From: Cymbidium sinense
Taxonomy: Eukaryota; Streptophyta; Magnoliopsida; Asparagales; Orchidaceae
Assembly: GCA_021442155.1 (NCBI GenBank)
Contig: CM038228.1
Location: forward strand, 11,263,179 to 11,327,178
Direction of reading: 5' to 3'
DNA length: 64,000 bases
Positions 12,940 through 24,489 of this stretch are shown in pieces; position 1 is the stretch's first letter; every line of letters starts with the position of its first letter. The notes below the pieces were generated by a model, which was given only the letters and a program-made list of their open reading frames with translations, searched no databases and was not told where the DNA came from. The position numbers and the translations under genes are program-made.

Positions 12940-13062
12940 CTCCTTTACTTATCTACTCATTTCCATCCCAATCCAAATGATAGGACTAAATTGATCATTC
13001 TATCTAGTAGGACTATTTTGATCCTCCATTGTTGAGGATTAATTTGATTCTAAACTCAATAG

Positions 13063-13622
13063 AGTAGTTGAGAGGATATATGTGAAAAGAGTATGAGATT
13101 ACATATAGGTCTTCCAAAGGATTTCTAGGAGGATATAATAAAGCACAATATTATGTCCGATTTATTGATAACTATTAGTTGCACTCATTTTCGAGTTTCC
13201 TAAAGTAATCTGTATAGAAAGAGGTATGTTGGTCACATTTTAAGATTTTCAGCTATTTATCATATATTTATATTAATTAGATCATTTGGGATAAGCTTGA
13301 CCTAAAATACAATAAGTGTTATTTTGTTAGATATGATAGATATGAGTTGGGATGCATATTCTAGGATAACAAATATACAAAAATATTATTTTTAATGAAT
13401 CTATATTATCTGATGACATGTTAAGCACTACTATAAATGACACCACTATAAAGTATGTTGAACTAGAGGTACTTATTCCAAATCAATAACTTAGAAATAG
13501 CTTAAGCCCAGTACATCAATGACTTATGTTTGAAGTTTACAAAGCAATAGATTAAGCCTAATACATCTATGACTTATTTTAGGAGGTCACAAAGAACTCA
13601 TAAGCTGACTAAATTATTATTA
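13063..13622. other. Intergenic, nothing recognised
   Basis: AT-rich. Around 13490-13610 are two diverged copies of a word group including 'AATAGCTTAAGCCCAGTACATCAATGACTTA' style sequence (shared core TTAAGCC, TACATC, ATGACTTAT), spaced about 65 bp. No gene. Confidence 0.45.
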
Positions 13623-13631
13623 TTTATTTTA

Positions 13632-13872
13632 GGGAAATTTACATACATATCACATAATTCTTATGCATTTACATATTTCACATCCAAACTTTAATATTTA
13701 CAAAATTAGCACTTTTCCTATGCACAAAAGGTGCATTTCACTTGGAAAAAGTAACAAGGGTGGTATTTTTGATGTAATAATAAAGATTTAGGTTGTATTT
13801 AAGTAAAAATTAAAGTTTGGGTGTGAAATATGTAAATGCATAAGAATTGCGTGATATGTATGTAAATCCCCC
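13632..13872. mobile_element. MITE with about 60-bp inverted repeats, Mutator-like
   Basis: A 241-bp element whose ends are near-perfect inverted repeats: TTTACATACATATCAC...CTTATGCATTTACATATT on the left, mirrored on the right up to GATATGTATGTAAATCCCC. It is flanked by a 9-bp direct repeat, TTTATTTTA, at 13623-13631 and 13873-13881. A 9-bp duplication with long terminal inverted repeats is the hallmark of Mutator-like elements. It has no coding capacity. Relatives lie at 25854-26025 and 50508-50752. Confidence 0.85.
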
Positions 13873-14089
13873 TTTATTTTATTACTTGTTACTTACAAAT
13901 ACAAGAGAGCCCAAGTGATACAACAAAGTTAAGTATATAAAGGGTTTTGTCAAGTGGGAGTTTGCCATTGAAGATGATATAGAATATAGCACTTAATATT
14001 GCCCAAATTATCCAATGATATGAGGGTATTGCAAAGTAAATGATATTCAAAATGAAAGAAGAATGGATAGTAACCAAGTCAACACTTGT

Positions 14090-15110
14090 TATTAAAGGGT
14101 TCCAGCAGATAGAAGGTATAGATTTTACATAGATATTTTCTCCTATAGTTAAATTAATAACTATTTTTTTACTGAATATTGTAGTTGTAGAAAATCTTTA
14201 CTCTTAATAAATGGGTATCAAGATAGCTTTACTCGACCATGATTTGGAAGAAAATATCTATATGGTACAAGCAGAAGGTTTTATTGAATTCAAAGAAGAA
14301 AAGTCTTGTATGGATGAAAAAAACATCTCATTGATGGTACCAAAACTTTGGTAGGTATACACAAGATTGAATTTCGTAGATGTAATGCTAGGCATTAATG
14401 CTATGTCAATGGAACAAGAAACTTTTGATTACTTCGTTATTATATTATTGAGGTTGATATTTAAAGATCAATGATTTAGAGATAACTTATTAAAAAGGTT
14501 GACATTAAGGATCTAAGAGAACCCAAAAAATTTTTAGAATGATAAGATATCTTAACATGCTACAGTAAAGTCTTTTACTATCATTGTAGATTGAAAATGG
14601 GTTAGATATGTTTAATATGATAATGGGAAAAATGTATGTATGTTCTTAATAGTCACTTCAGATTTTTTAACGAATATATGCTAGAAATTGAAGAGAAAAA
14701 AGAGTATATGACTAAAGTCTCTTGTTTCAACAATCGTTGGATCTCTTTATAAAATAGTTTGCACAAGAATAGATGTTGCTTAAGCAGTGGTAACAATCAA
14801 CCGGTACATGTTAAATCTGTTAAAAAATATATTGGAAAGCTATTAAATGAGTATTGCAATATGTAAAAAGTACAATCAATCATTTCTTGAAGTTTAAAAG
14901 AATTGACTTAAAACTATATATATTATGAAGTTGATGCATTACAACTTACCAAAATGTATAGTAAAACTCCCATAGTTATGTTTACAAACTTGTTACCTAT
15001 TGAAGAGTTGAGGTTTTTGTGAAGCCTTAGTTAATATTCATGAATGATAATATGCTAGCTCATCAAAAAATTTGACTTGAAGTGAGAGTTGTTTAATATG
15101 GAATATAATT
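14090..15110 (+). pseudogene. Decayed Ty1/Copia polyprotein fragment (reverse transcriptase to RNase H)
   Basis: In shifting frames this stretch matches the order of Copia reverse transcriptase: KGFQQIEGIDFT...IFSPIVKL at about 14095-14150, DLEENIYMVQAEGFIEFKEE at about 14240-14310 (family form DLEEEIYMxQPEGF), then a decayed part corresponding to the KDLG/ILGM region (about 14490-14550). Later pieces include LSSGNNQPVHVKSVKKYIGKLLNEY at about 14775-14860 (family: SRYMxNPGKxHWxAVKxILRYL). There are many stops and no LTRs of its own can be identified. It is a relic with no function. Confidence 0.75.
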
Positions 15111-15147
15111 TTTCGTAATTATTTTGGATAAGACTTGGTTTTATTTG

Positions 15148-15458
15148 TTTAATTTTTTTAAGATTTGCAGTTGTAAATTTGTGATCTATTTACATAATTT
15201 TTTTAAGATGATGACTACCTAACTTGCTTGTTCATATTCATTCCTTCACTTCTATCACATATTGTAATTATAAAATTGAAAGAATTTAGTAGTTGCTATA
15301 TAATCACAAGTAAATAAAGGGGAGAAAAGGAGAAGAGAAGGGTAGAGAGAAAAAACTCTTTCATTAGACAAAAGAGTAGTAGCAGCATCATTGTCTTATT
15401 CTTCATGTGCATCCATTATGTTTATAATAGGTGGTTATATTTCCTCTTAATTATTAAC
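15148..15458. repeat. Left copy of a 311-bp direct repeat flanking the LTR element
   Basis: From TTTAATTTTTTTAAGATTTG to TTCCTCTTAATTATTAAC this is repeated at 18906-19222, on the other side of the LTR element. The copies are nearly identical except for a divergent patch near 15220-15240 versus 18980-19010 and a few small indels. It is far longer than the 5-bp duplication an LTR element makes. Confidence 0.9.
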
Positions 15459-16364
15459 TGATATGAACACATATCCCCAAAGCCAACAACAGAGAATAAC
15501 ATACGCCTTAGAAGAATAAAGATATAAATATTAACAAGTTATTACAACAAGAAATAATCATTAATAAAAGATCCCCAAAAGAATGCATAAAGAATACATC
15601 TAACAGATGCACCTCCCAAGGAACCATATACAAGAGAAGTCGCTCAAAACAGAAAGGAAAGACCTTCCAATACACATCAATTAACGTGAGAGATTAGTAA
15701 AACGTAAGAATAATAGCAGATCAAGAAACCTAATCAATACACGGCAAGATCTCTAAATTAGTTAAGTGAGCATAGCAGAAAGATTCTAGAAGAGTCGATG
15801 CGAGATCTATAAATGAGGAAGACAGACAACCGTAAAGGGGAATGAATCAAGATTTAAAAGGAAACTTATCTTCGCCTCCTCCTCGTCTCTTCCTCCCTAG
15901 CCTTCCTAGGTTTTCACGGAAACCATCGCCACCGAGAAAGCTTTCCTCCGATCAAACGCAGCTCTCTCCTTCTGGAGTTCTTCGTCGACTAACGTATCTA
16001 AACAAAACAAACCAAAAAGAGAAATAAGGTTAGTATCAATCCAAATATCATTCCACGGTCCAGATACAGCCACCGCAGATAACATCCACGGCTCAGATTC
16101 AATTCCGAGATCAAGCCGCTACCAATGCAGCACGCGTGATCCACTAACGCCAGAAAGCAATCAACCACCGCTGATCAAGAAACATCCAAGGCGATCGACA
16201 ACAAGGCAATCCAACGCGCAAGATTCAATCTAAAAGAACTCAATCCGGGTTAGCATCCAACGGCCGCAAGAAAGGCGCATCCAACGGATCGGCCGTTCCA
16301 ACACTCAAACCGAGTCAACTCGAGGTGAATCAAGCTCAAATTTACGCAAATGTACCTAATCATC
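15459..16364 (+). repeat. Left LTR of a non-autonomous LTR retrotransposon
   Basis: Begins TGATATGAACACATATCC and matches 17905-18902 over its whole length. The middle (about 16010-16145) is nearly identical to the other LTR, while the rest differs mostly by missing bases at CAG/CTG sites, making this copy about 90 bp shorter. The end is set where the two LTRs stop matching, at AATCATC. The open frame at 15842-16027 is within the LTR and is not considered a gene. Confidence 0.85.
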
Positions 16365-17904
16365 ATCATGCAATCTAAATCCGTAAATATGTATCATTGG
16401 TTTCGTTGAGTCCCACAACTCACACCTACAACACTCTAAAATGGCATGAACCGTAAATACAACAAAACTCTTGAAGCTTGTGTTACCGTGACAACAAACA
16501 ACAATAAAGAATGACCTCAATCACTATGGCATTGAATGAAATATCAAAGAGATTGACAATAGAAAGATTAGAAAAACAACCTCGTGTGGTATGTGATGCA
16601 TTCCTTTATGAATCCTATTCCCCAAACACCACACACACACATAATGCATATTAAAATAGATATGCATTTAATGGAGACAACCCTAAAGGTCGGCTCAAAG
16701 TCATGCATTTCCAATACAATTTATCAAGAACAAAAGTTCTTAATTGCCTCGCCATATGGATGGACTGCACTTACGGTATCAATATATGCATCTTAATAAA
16801 ATAAATTCATGGAGAATTTAAAAACAAGTTATGAGATTTGGCCCTTCTCTCTAATGATTAAGAGGAGAACTAGCTAAGCTTCAACAAACAAGGCTTTTAT
16901 AATGAGTTTGAAGACCTAGCTAACCAAATTTGATATCTCACAGAATTGCTACAAAGTCGCTTTGAATCGGGCTTAAACCAAATTAGAAGAGAAATCGAGT
17001 TCTACAACCGCTTCCTGTAGAAAAGCATTTCAATGGAGGATATATACAAAGAATACAAAGAAATACATAAAGAAGCAACAAAGAATACAAAGAAACACCT
17101 ACACCGCCTAATCCACCACATGGCAATCAATATAGCAACAAACAGCCTTAGCCAACTTATGTGCATTCATGAGTGTCAATGAAGAACAAGAATATCAAGA
17201 TTATAGTCAACCGTAAACTTCGGATACAAGAAAATGCCTTAGAACCAAACTTCAAATATCGCCATTCAATCCAGTTAAGACAGACATATAAATGTCTAAT
17301 TATAAAATAGCCTAAATAAGTTCAATAATTCCCATAGAATTAGCCTAGATAGCGGATATAGCCCAATTATCTAGTATAAGATAGTCCACGTGATAAGTCA
17401 TGGGGCACAACAATTCCTTCCAACTTCAAGTAGATGGCCACAAGATTTCCCACGATCAATAGCCACATTACATTACAGGGCACACAATAATCATTGACAA
17501 CCCAAAATAAGATGGAGCAGTGTCATATAATACAGCCACATATAGGTTGGACAGATCCATATAACTCACTGGAAGCTCAACAACAACATGAAACAAAGGG
17601 GATAAAGAGAGCTTCAATCCTAGACTTAAGACAAAACAAGCTTTACACTACAATCAAGAAAATCACCAACTCGCCTGTAAGATGGATAGATGGTAATCAA
17701 AGGACACAATTACGAGAAATTATGGCCAAATGTTTAAAATCCAAGACTACTAAATCACAGACAAGCTTTTACATTACAAACAGATTGCTCCTTTAAGAGT
17801 CAGAAGGAGGGAAAGTATCAAAGTACCGAGAAATAGATTGAAGAAACAGAGAAGCAAATATTCAATTTTGACCTTGAGGACAAGGTCAGTCTGAGAGGGA
17901 GTAA
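16365..17904 (+). mobile_element. Internal region of the LTR retrotransposon, non-autonomous
   Basis: At only about 1540 bp this is too short for gag-pol. Just before the right LTR is the frame FDLEDKVSLRGSNDMNTY (about 17864-17920), which resembles the C-terminal end of Ty3/Gypsy polyproteins, where the last codons run into the 3' LTR. The purine-rich AGAGGGAG before the TG of the right LTR would be the polypurine tract. An open frame of 100 codons at 17494-17796 matches no family I know. Reverse transcriptase, integrase and a clear primer binding site were not seen, so it would depend on an autonomous relative. Confidence 0.7.
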
Positions 17905-18902
17905 TGATATGAACACATATCCCCAAAGCCAACAACAGAGAATAACATACAGCCTTAGAACAGAGAATAAAGATATAAATATTAACAAGTTATTACAACA
18001 AGAAATAATTACAGATTAATAAAAGATCCCCAAAAGAACAGACAAAGAATACATCTAACAGTACAGACCTCCCAAGGAACCATATACAACAGAGAAGCTG
18101 CTCAAAACAGGAAAGGAAAGACCTTCCAATACATAACTGAATTAACGGCCAGAGAGATTAGTAAAACAGAAGAATAATAGCATGAGATCAAGAAACCTAA
18201 CTGAATACACGACAGAGGCAAGATCTCTAACAGAAATTAGTTACAGAGCATAGCAGATAAAGATTCTAGAAGAGCTGATGCGAGATCTATAAATAGAGGA
18301 AGACAGACAACCAGAAAGGGAATGAATCAAGAATTTCAGAAAGGAACTTAGCTCTTCAGTCTTCCCCCTGTTTCTTCTCTTCTTCCTGCTCAGATTCTTC
18401 TAGGGTTTCCTCACCGGAAACCACCGCTTCCACCGGAGAGACCGCCGTTTCTCCTCCGATCCCAGCCGCAGCCCTCTTTCCTCTCGGGAGTTCTTCGTCG
18501 ACCAGCATCTAAACAAAATAAACCAAAAAGAGAAATAAGGTTAGTATCAATCCAAATATCATTCCACGGTCCAGATACAGCCACCGCAGATAACATCCAC
18601 GGCTCAGATTCAATTCCGAGATCAAGCCGCTACCAATGCAGCACGCGTGATCCACTAACGCCTGTAAAGCAATCAACCACCGCTTGATCAAGAAACAGAT
18701 CCAAGGGCAGATCAGACAACAAGGCAATCCAACGGCGCAAGATTCAGTCTAAAAAGAACTCAATCCGAGGGTTAGCATCCAACGGCCGCGTTAAAAAGGC
18801 GCAGATCCAACGGATCAGAAGGCAGCCGGGTTCCAACACTCAAACTGAGTCAACTCAGAAGTGAATCAAACTCAAATTTACGCCCAAACAGACCCAATCA
18901 TC
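17905..18902 (+). repeat. Right LTR of the same element
   Basis: Begins TGATATGAACACATATCC like the left LTR and ends near CCCAATCATC. This is the longer and apparently more correct copy: it keeps CAG/CTG words that the left copy lacks. The overlapping minus-strand frames at 18411-18727 are in the LTR and are not real genes. Confidence 0.87.
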
Positions 18903-18905
18903 CCC

Positions 18906-19222
18906 TTTAATTTTTTTAAGATTTGCAGTTGTAAATTTGTGATCTATTTACATAATTTTTTTAAGATGATGACTACCTAAGTTTAAGCTTCGTTCATATT
19001 CAAGTTAATACTTCTATCACATATTGTAATTATAAAATTGAAAGAATTTAGTAGTTGCTATATAATCACAAGTAAATAAAGGGGAGAGAAAAGGAGAAGA
19101 GAAGGGTAGAGAGAAAAAACTCTTTCATTAGACAAAAGAGTAGTAGCAGCATCATTGTCTTATTCTTCATATGCATCCATTATGTTTATAATAGGTGGTT
19201 ATATTTCCTCTTAATTATTAAC
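18906..19222. repeat. Right copy of the 311-bp direct repeat flanking the LTR element
   Basis: Repeats 15148-15458, then runs on into different sequence (ACAAGCAAAATAG) where the left copy meets the LTR. Confidence 0.9.
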
Positions 19223-20740
19223 ACAAGCAAAATAGTCTCTCTCCATGCAGGTCTTTTAAAGTTTAGTGGAATATTTGATCTTTATGTGATTATGGATGTA
19301 GAATCTTACCAAATCATGTAATTTTATCTTATGTTTGAAATTTTTTGTGTGGCTATTCTCTAATGTTCATTTAATTTTTGGCTCAAAGTTTTATCATTAT
19401 TCTAATATGGACAAATTCAAGAAACTTGCTTTTCACCTTCAAAAAATTAGCCTAGATATTTAAAGAGTCACCTCCTTCATTTCCTTCGAGAGGGCTAAAG
19501 ATTAGATCTCTAAAGTAAGACCCTGACATTGAAGCATGTGAAACTCAGAAGCTACATATTGTTTATTTATCTCAGCTACAAAAGGGGACCCTCGAGTGTT
19601 GAACTCTCTATTTTGTGTTGGTTATGGAGGAGTTTTGTCTCTAATTCCATAGTTGGAACACCATGTCCCTCAATAATAATTTTCTCACTACACTAAGCTT
19701 TCATTGTTACATCATAAGTGTCAAAGTCTCCATCAGTAGAAGTCTTACTCATTTGAGGACCTTGTTCCCTCAACCTTCTTCATAATGTTTGATCATCACC
19801 TTCAGCAAAGGCATCTTTGATGACTTGAACCCCATAGTAGAAAGAGCCCTTTGTGGCTCTTTAGCTCATCAACAATAATAGAGCCTGAAAAGCATTTTAA
19901 CTTTTGTCATCTTTATAATTCTTAAGAAAGTAGAATTAAAATAAAATTGATGACTGATGCACAACTAACAATATTTTGAAAGTGAATAATGAACTTTATA
20001 TTTATAGAAACTGATGCTGATAGTCAATCATGTGTCAAAAAAAAATTTATAATTTGTAGAGCCAACACTCTAGATTAATCTAAGTTACCTAGACCTAATT
20101 GGGTTTTTCATACATTTTATTCTTCTATCTTATCGATTTGTCAAGAGGGATAAAAATCAAGGAAGTAGTCTACACTTGCATTCGTTAAGTCAAATTAATC
20201 AAGCTATTATGAGGACCTAAATTGTGTTCAAAAGTCACCGATCATAAACCAACTTGAACCATTTGTTTGTCAAATTTGTCAAATTTGAAGTCACCGAAAG
20301 ACTTGGGTCACTTGGAGCAGAATCTCATTATGTTGTCCCAGAATTATCCCTAACTCAACCTCGGTATTGAATACTAGAAATCACCTAATAGATTCATAAG
20401 GTAATTTATTAACCTAGGCTATTCTCTCTAAAAACAAGCCAGAACTTGCTCAAATTACTTGACCAGCACATGATTGCAAGCTAAACTTGCTCGTTGCATA
20501 TTTAGCTATATATACTTTTTATGTAATCGCGCAAAAAAATCAATGTTCTAGTGTTGATTTTGATCCTGATCTATTAGTAGGGGGTTAATGGTAGAGCGTA
20601 GATGTATGTAACCGGAAGCTTGAGTTTAAATTGTCATATTAATGTCTCTCAGATTCTTTTTAGGATTCTTTTTAGAATATCTATTTGACTTTTTTCTTTA
20701 GTTAGGTTTGACTTGTCCATCTCTATCAAAGAAATTTGAT
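19223..20740. other. Intergenic, no gene recognised
   Basis: No frame over about 60 codons, no LTR or TIR structure and no protein motif was seen. Confidence 0.5.
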
Positions 20741-21672
20741 CATGTCTTTTGTATTGGTGCTTGGGTGTAGTGTTAAATAAGCAAGGGTTCTCATATTATG
20801 GATAAATGCAGGTAAAGATGTTAGTTCATGAAACCAGAATTAAGATAAGCACTTGAAATATAGGTACTTTTATAGGTAAATTAATAGAATTAATTGGTAT
20901 TATGATTCATAAGAAGATATATATTTTATATATCAAAAAAACTAAATGGGTTAAGAGAAGGTGAAGGAGATTGATAGTTTAGTTTTAAAGTTTGATAGTC
21001 AAGTATGATAAATTAGGTGTAGATGTAATTATAAATAAGAGTTTGAAGGATAATGTTATAAAAATTAGTAGGATTGGAGATAGAATTATAAATTTAAACA
21101 TTATTATTGATGTTATGTTTATTATTGTTATAAGAATTTATATGCAGTTTGGATGTATACTCAAAAGAAAGATTTTAGAATGATTAAGAATGATTAATAT
21201 AAAATATACCTCTTGAAGAAAAAATGTTTTTTTGAGGAGATTTAAATAGATATATTGGAAGAGTGATCAAAATTTTTAAAAATATTCATGGTAGTTATGA
21301 TTTAAGAATTAATAAAGTAAGATAAGATTAGATTGTACTTTAACTTATGATTTTATAAATACGTTATTTTAGAAAAGCGATGTGCATATTATTACTTATA
21401 AGAATGGACTTACTAAAACACGATTGATTATTTTCTAATAAATAAATAAATTTTTAGATTGTAAAAAAGAATGTTATTCTAAAGTGAAAGTAATCAACAT
21501 CAATTATTACTTTTAGATTTTAAGATGAAAGGTTATAAGATAAAAAAAAAATCAAAATATTATTTTAAAATTAGATGAGTGCCTAAAGAATACTAATAAA
21601 AATATTTTTAGGAGTAAACTACAAGATCTTAGTATTTATAATATATAAATAATGTTATGTGAAAAAAAGTAA

Positions 21673-21688
21673 AAATGGGATTAAGCAA
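21673..21688. repeat. Left target-site duplication of nested LINE fragment
   Basis: AAATGGGATTAAGCAA (16 bp) is repeated exactly at 22002-22017. Confidence 0.9.
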
Positions 21689-22001
21689 CAATAACAACAA
21701 GCCTTCATCCCACTAAGTGGGGTCGGCTACATGAATCATTCGACTTCATTGTGTCCTATTATGTGTCAAATTATTATTTAATTCAAGTATACTAAGGTCA
21801 TTTTTATACATCTTGACCATGTCTTTTAGTCTACTTCTACCTTTTCTTAACTTAAGAAAATCTAATGCATCTACTCTCCTAACCGTCATTTGACGGTCAA
21901 CGCTTTATGTGGCCAAACCATCTGGCGACTCTCTAATCTTATCACTACTATACTCCAACTTTTTTTTCCAACATACTCATTTCACATTTTATCTCTAAGA
22001 G
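21689..22001 (-). mobile_element. 5'-truncated RTE LINE nested in the LINE B copy
   Basis: On the minus strand this 313-bp piece holds only the last part of the LINE: a GFTLRDKM-type block at its left (21985-22001), then the VDRIRES/GRPK region, then the 3' end CCCACTTAGTGGGATGAAGGCTTG and a (TTG)n-like tail (GTTGTTATTGTTG). It sits between exact 16-bp target duplications inside LINE B, so it landed later. It is better preserved than its host. Confidence 0.88.
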
Positions 22002-22017
22002 AAATGGGATTAAGCAA
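22002..22017. repeat. Right target-site duplication of nested LINE fragment
   Basis: Exact copy of 21673-21688. Confidence 0.9.
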
Positions 22018-23668
22018 GACGAAAAAAAGAATAATTAATTAAAAAATTATTAAAATAGTAGGTAAAATATGTAAGAAAGGATAAAAAAATAAGAAGTTTT
22101 ATTATAAAATAGGTTAGATGTAAAAGCTTGAAGAATTGGGGAAAATATCGAGAAACATATGATTCTTAATATGTGATGCAAATAATTTAGTTTTAATGAT
22201 TTATATAATAGATAGATTAAGATACAAAAGACGATACATAAGTTAGTTAAGAGGGGAAGTAAGATAAGAAGCAGAATAAAGATCATGTCTTTTAGAAAAG
22301 ATATTCAATGTAGATATATGAGATATTTTGATAAACTTTTAGCTTAAAATGATGATGATATGATGATTGAAATAATTTTGAATGATATCATGAAGTTTAA
22401 TCTTTTAAATATTTTAAAGACTAAAAAGATGTTAGATGAGTGGAGAAAGAGTTTAATGATTCTTATTTTTAAGAATAAAGGTGATGTATAAGAGTGTGCT
22501 AATAATATAAGAATTAAGTTAATGTGTCATGCATTAAAATTATTGGAGAGTAATTGAGTATAGGTTTTCACATGATACAAAAGTTTCTCAAAATCAAATT
22601 GATTTCATGTTGGGTAAGTCTACTATCGATGCTATATATTTGTTGAGAGGTTAAATGGAGAAGTATAGAGAGAGTAAGGAGGATCTACATATGATATTTG
22701 TTGATTTTGAAAAGTTTATGATAAAGTTCCAAGTGATGTGCTTTGGAAAAGAAAGGTGTTAATATTCCTCGATATGTATGTTGAGTCATTTGTGTTAAAA
22801 CACAAGAAGGACCAAGTCCTTTTATATTTTAGTGGGATTATATCAAGGATCAATTTTAAGCCCATATCTTTTGTTTTAGTTTTAGATGTTCTTACTATAC
22901 ATTTACAAGAGGATGTACCTTGGTGTATACTTTTTGTTGATAAGACTAGAGAGGGATTCAAGAGAAACTTGATTTATGGAGATCAACATTAGAGTCTAAT
23001 GACTTCGTTTGAATAGATCTAAAATCAAATACATAGAGTGTAATTTTAGTTGTAGAAGATCTAGTTATGGGGTTGTGATAATGGGTGATCAAGTTATTAA
23101 AAAGAGTGAACATTTTAGATATCTTGCCTCTATTGTTCAAAGTGATGGTGAAATGGATAAGGATGTTATTAGTAGAATTCAAGTTGGATGGTTGAGGTGG
23201 AGGAATGCATTGAATCTATTGTATGATAGAAAAGTACTACTTAGACTTAAGGGAATATTTTATAAGATGGTGGTGAGACTTGGAATGCTTAGAATGTTGG
23301 CCAATAAAAAAGAAGTACAAAATTAAGTTCAATGTTGCAAACATAAGGATGCTTAAGTGGATAAGTGGCTTTACATCTAGAGACAAAATGTGAAATGAAT
23401 ATATATGTGAAATGGTTAAGTAGCTTTAATGATAGATAAGATTAAAGAGAGTCGCCTTTGATGATTTAATGTCATAAACCCGTTCAAATATTAGATGATA
23501 TTAGGTTCTATATAAGAAAGACATAGGTAGACCTAAAATGGCTTAGTTAGAAAGTAAAAAAATGACTTTAATTTAAAAAAATTAAATGACACTTGATTTG
23601 ATACAAGAATGATTCATATTGACTCTATGACTAGTGGGATAAACGCGTTTATAGTTGTTGTTTGTTGT

Positions 23669-24170
23669 ATGTTCTACCATAATAGCAGCTCTAAGATCCA
23701 TATTAGCCACAAAACTCGAACATTTTATCAATTGAACTAACAACTCTAATATTAGTTGTTAGAAGGGTAAAGATTTTGAGGCTATCATATAAGGAGAAAG
23801 GGAAATTATTGAGATCCACATGAGAATTGCATAATCTCATATTAGAAGTGAAAGAGTTTAATATTATAATAGTAGTGGTAACCTTTACCGATTAACTTCA
23901 AAATTTTCTAGTGGATCAATGTCCATCCATTAGTATATTAGTCTTAATCATTATTTCACTTTTAATGTAACACCATGTAACAAACCATATGATTCTCATC
24001 ATAGTAAGGCATTCCTCCATTTGATCACCCAACCTCAACTCTCAAAAATTATTAGCTACAAATCATAAAAAATAGTAATACTCTTGCATACGTTAAACAG
24101 GATAACTACTCTCGAGTGCTGGAACTACTCACAACGTGTGATAACCAGATATATGTGAATCCACAAAGGA
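23669..24170. other. Intergenic, nothing recognised
   Basis: No frame, repeat or RNA gene recognised. Confidence 0.5.
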
Positions 24171-24173
24171 GAA

Positions 24174-24398
24174 ATGCATGAACATCATCAACTGAAGAGA
24201 AGAAGAGGTAAAATGTGGATCAAATGGTTCTCATTCGCCACTCTCAAGAGCATGGATGAGGACTTGGCCGAAGAATCCGACTCCGACGACCACCCCAACC
24301 CCAACCGACCATGGCTGTGGCCTTCCACCGGCAGGGCATCTATGATCGGGAACGGAGCAGCAGCAGAAGGAGAAGAGGAGGCAACAGAGCAAGGATAA
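24174..24398 (+). CDS. Unrecognised GC-rich open frame, possible exon or gene fragment
   Basis: A 74-codon frame stands out from AT-rich surroundings by its higher GC and third-position bias. The protein is hydrophilic, with an acidic stretch (MDEDLAEESDSDDHPNPN) in the middle and an E/A-rich end (AAAEGEEEATEQG). After the stop the same frame continues open for 29 codons, to about 24488 (DSRSRTRQKSLGKYIKPPPE), so the true product may extend past a false or late stop. The minus strand is also open over much of this (24188-24463), which weakens the case for either. No family was recognised. It could be a small gene, a captured exon or a pseudogene. Confidence 0.3.
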   Translation: MHEHHQLKRRRGKMWIKWFSFATLKSMDEDLAEESDSDDHPNPNRPWLWPSTGRASMIGNGAAAEGEEEATEQG

Positions 24399-24489
24399 GA
24401 TTCGAGAAGTAGGACTAGGCAAAAATCTCTTGGGAAGTATATAAAGCCACCCCCTGAAGGCATTGCTGAACCTACAAGAGGTAGCTGAT

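Larger units (their letters stand above)
9638..13062. mobile_element. Possible small inverted-repeat element split by the LINE
   Basis: The segment 9638-9690 is partly the inverted complement of 13003-13062: shared words, read from the outside, are AATTTGA...CC, AATTGG/AATTTG and CTATTTTAG/CTATTTTGATC. Identity is roughly two thirds by eye. Removing the LINE and one target duplication would leave an element of about 430 bp, the size of a MITE. The evidence is modest and the ends are uncertain. Confidence 0.3.
20740..23668 (+). mobile_element. RTE-clade LINE, decayed, with a nested insertion
   Basis: This is colinear with LINE A over nearly its full length. GTGTTAAATAAGCAAGGGTT at 20769 matches LINE A at 10118. 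The endonuclease region follows (NIGTFIGKLIELIGIMIHKK at about 20855-20915). RT blocks include GWMEKYRESKEDLHMIFVDFEK (family FIDLEKAYD) at about 22650-22720 and [24 protein letters not shown] at 22880-22955 (family FADDIVLVDETR). The C-terminal part [34 protein letters not shown] is open at 23009-23326. It ends in TAGTGGGATAAACGCG then GTTGTTGTTTGTTG. It is more decayed than LINE A and interrupted at 21689-22001. The 5' end is approximate. Confidence 0.8.
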
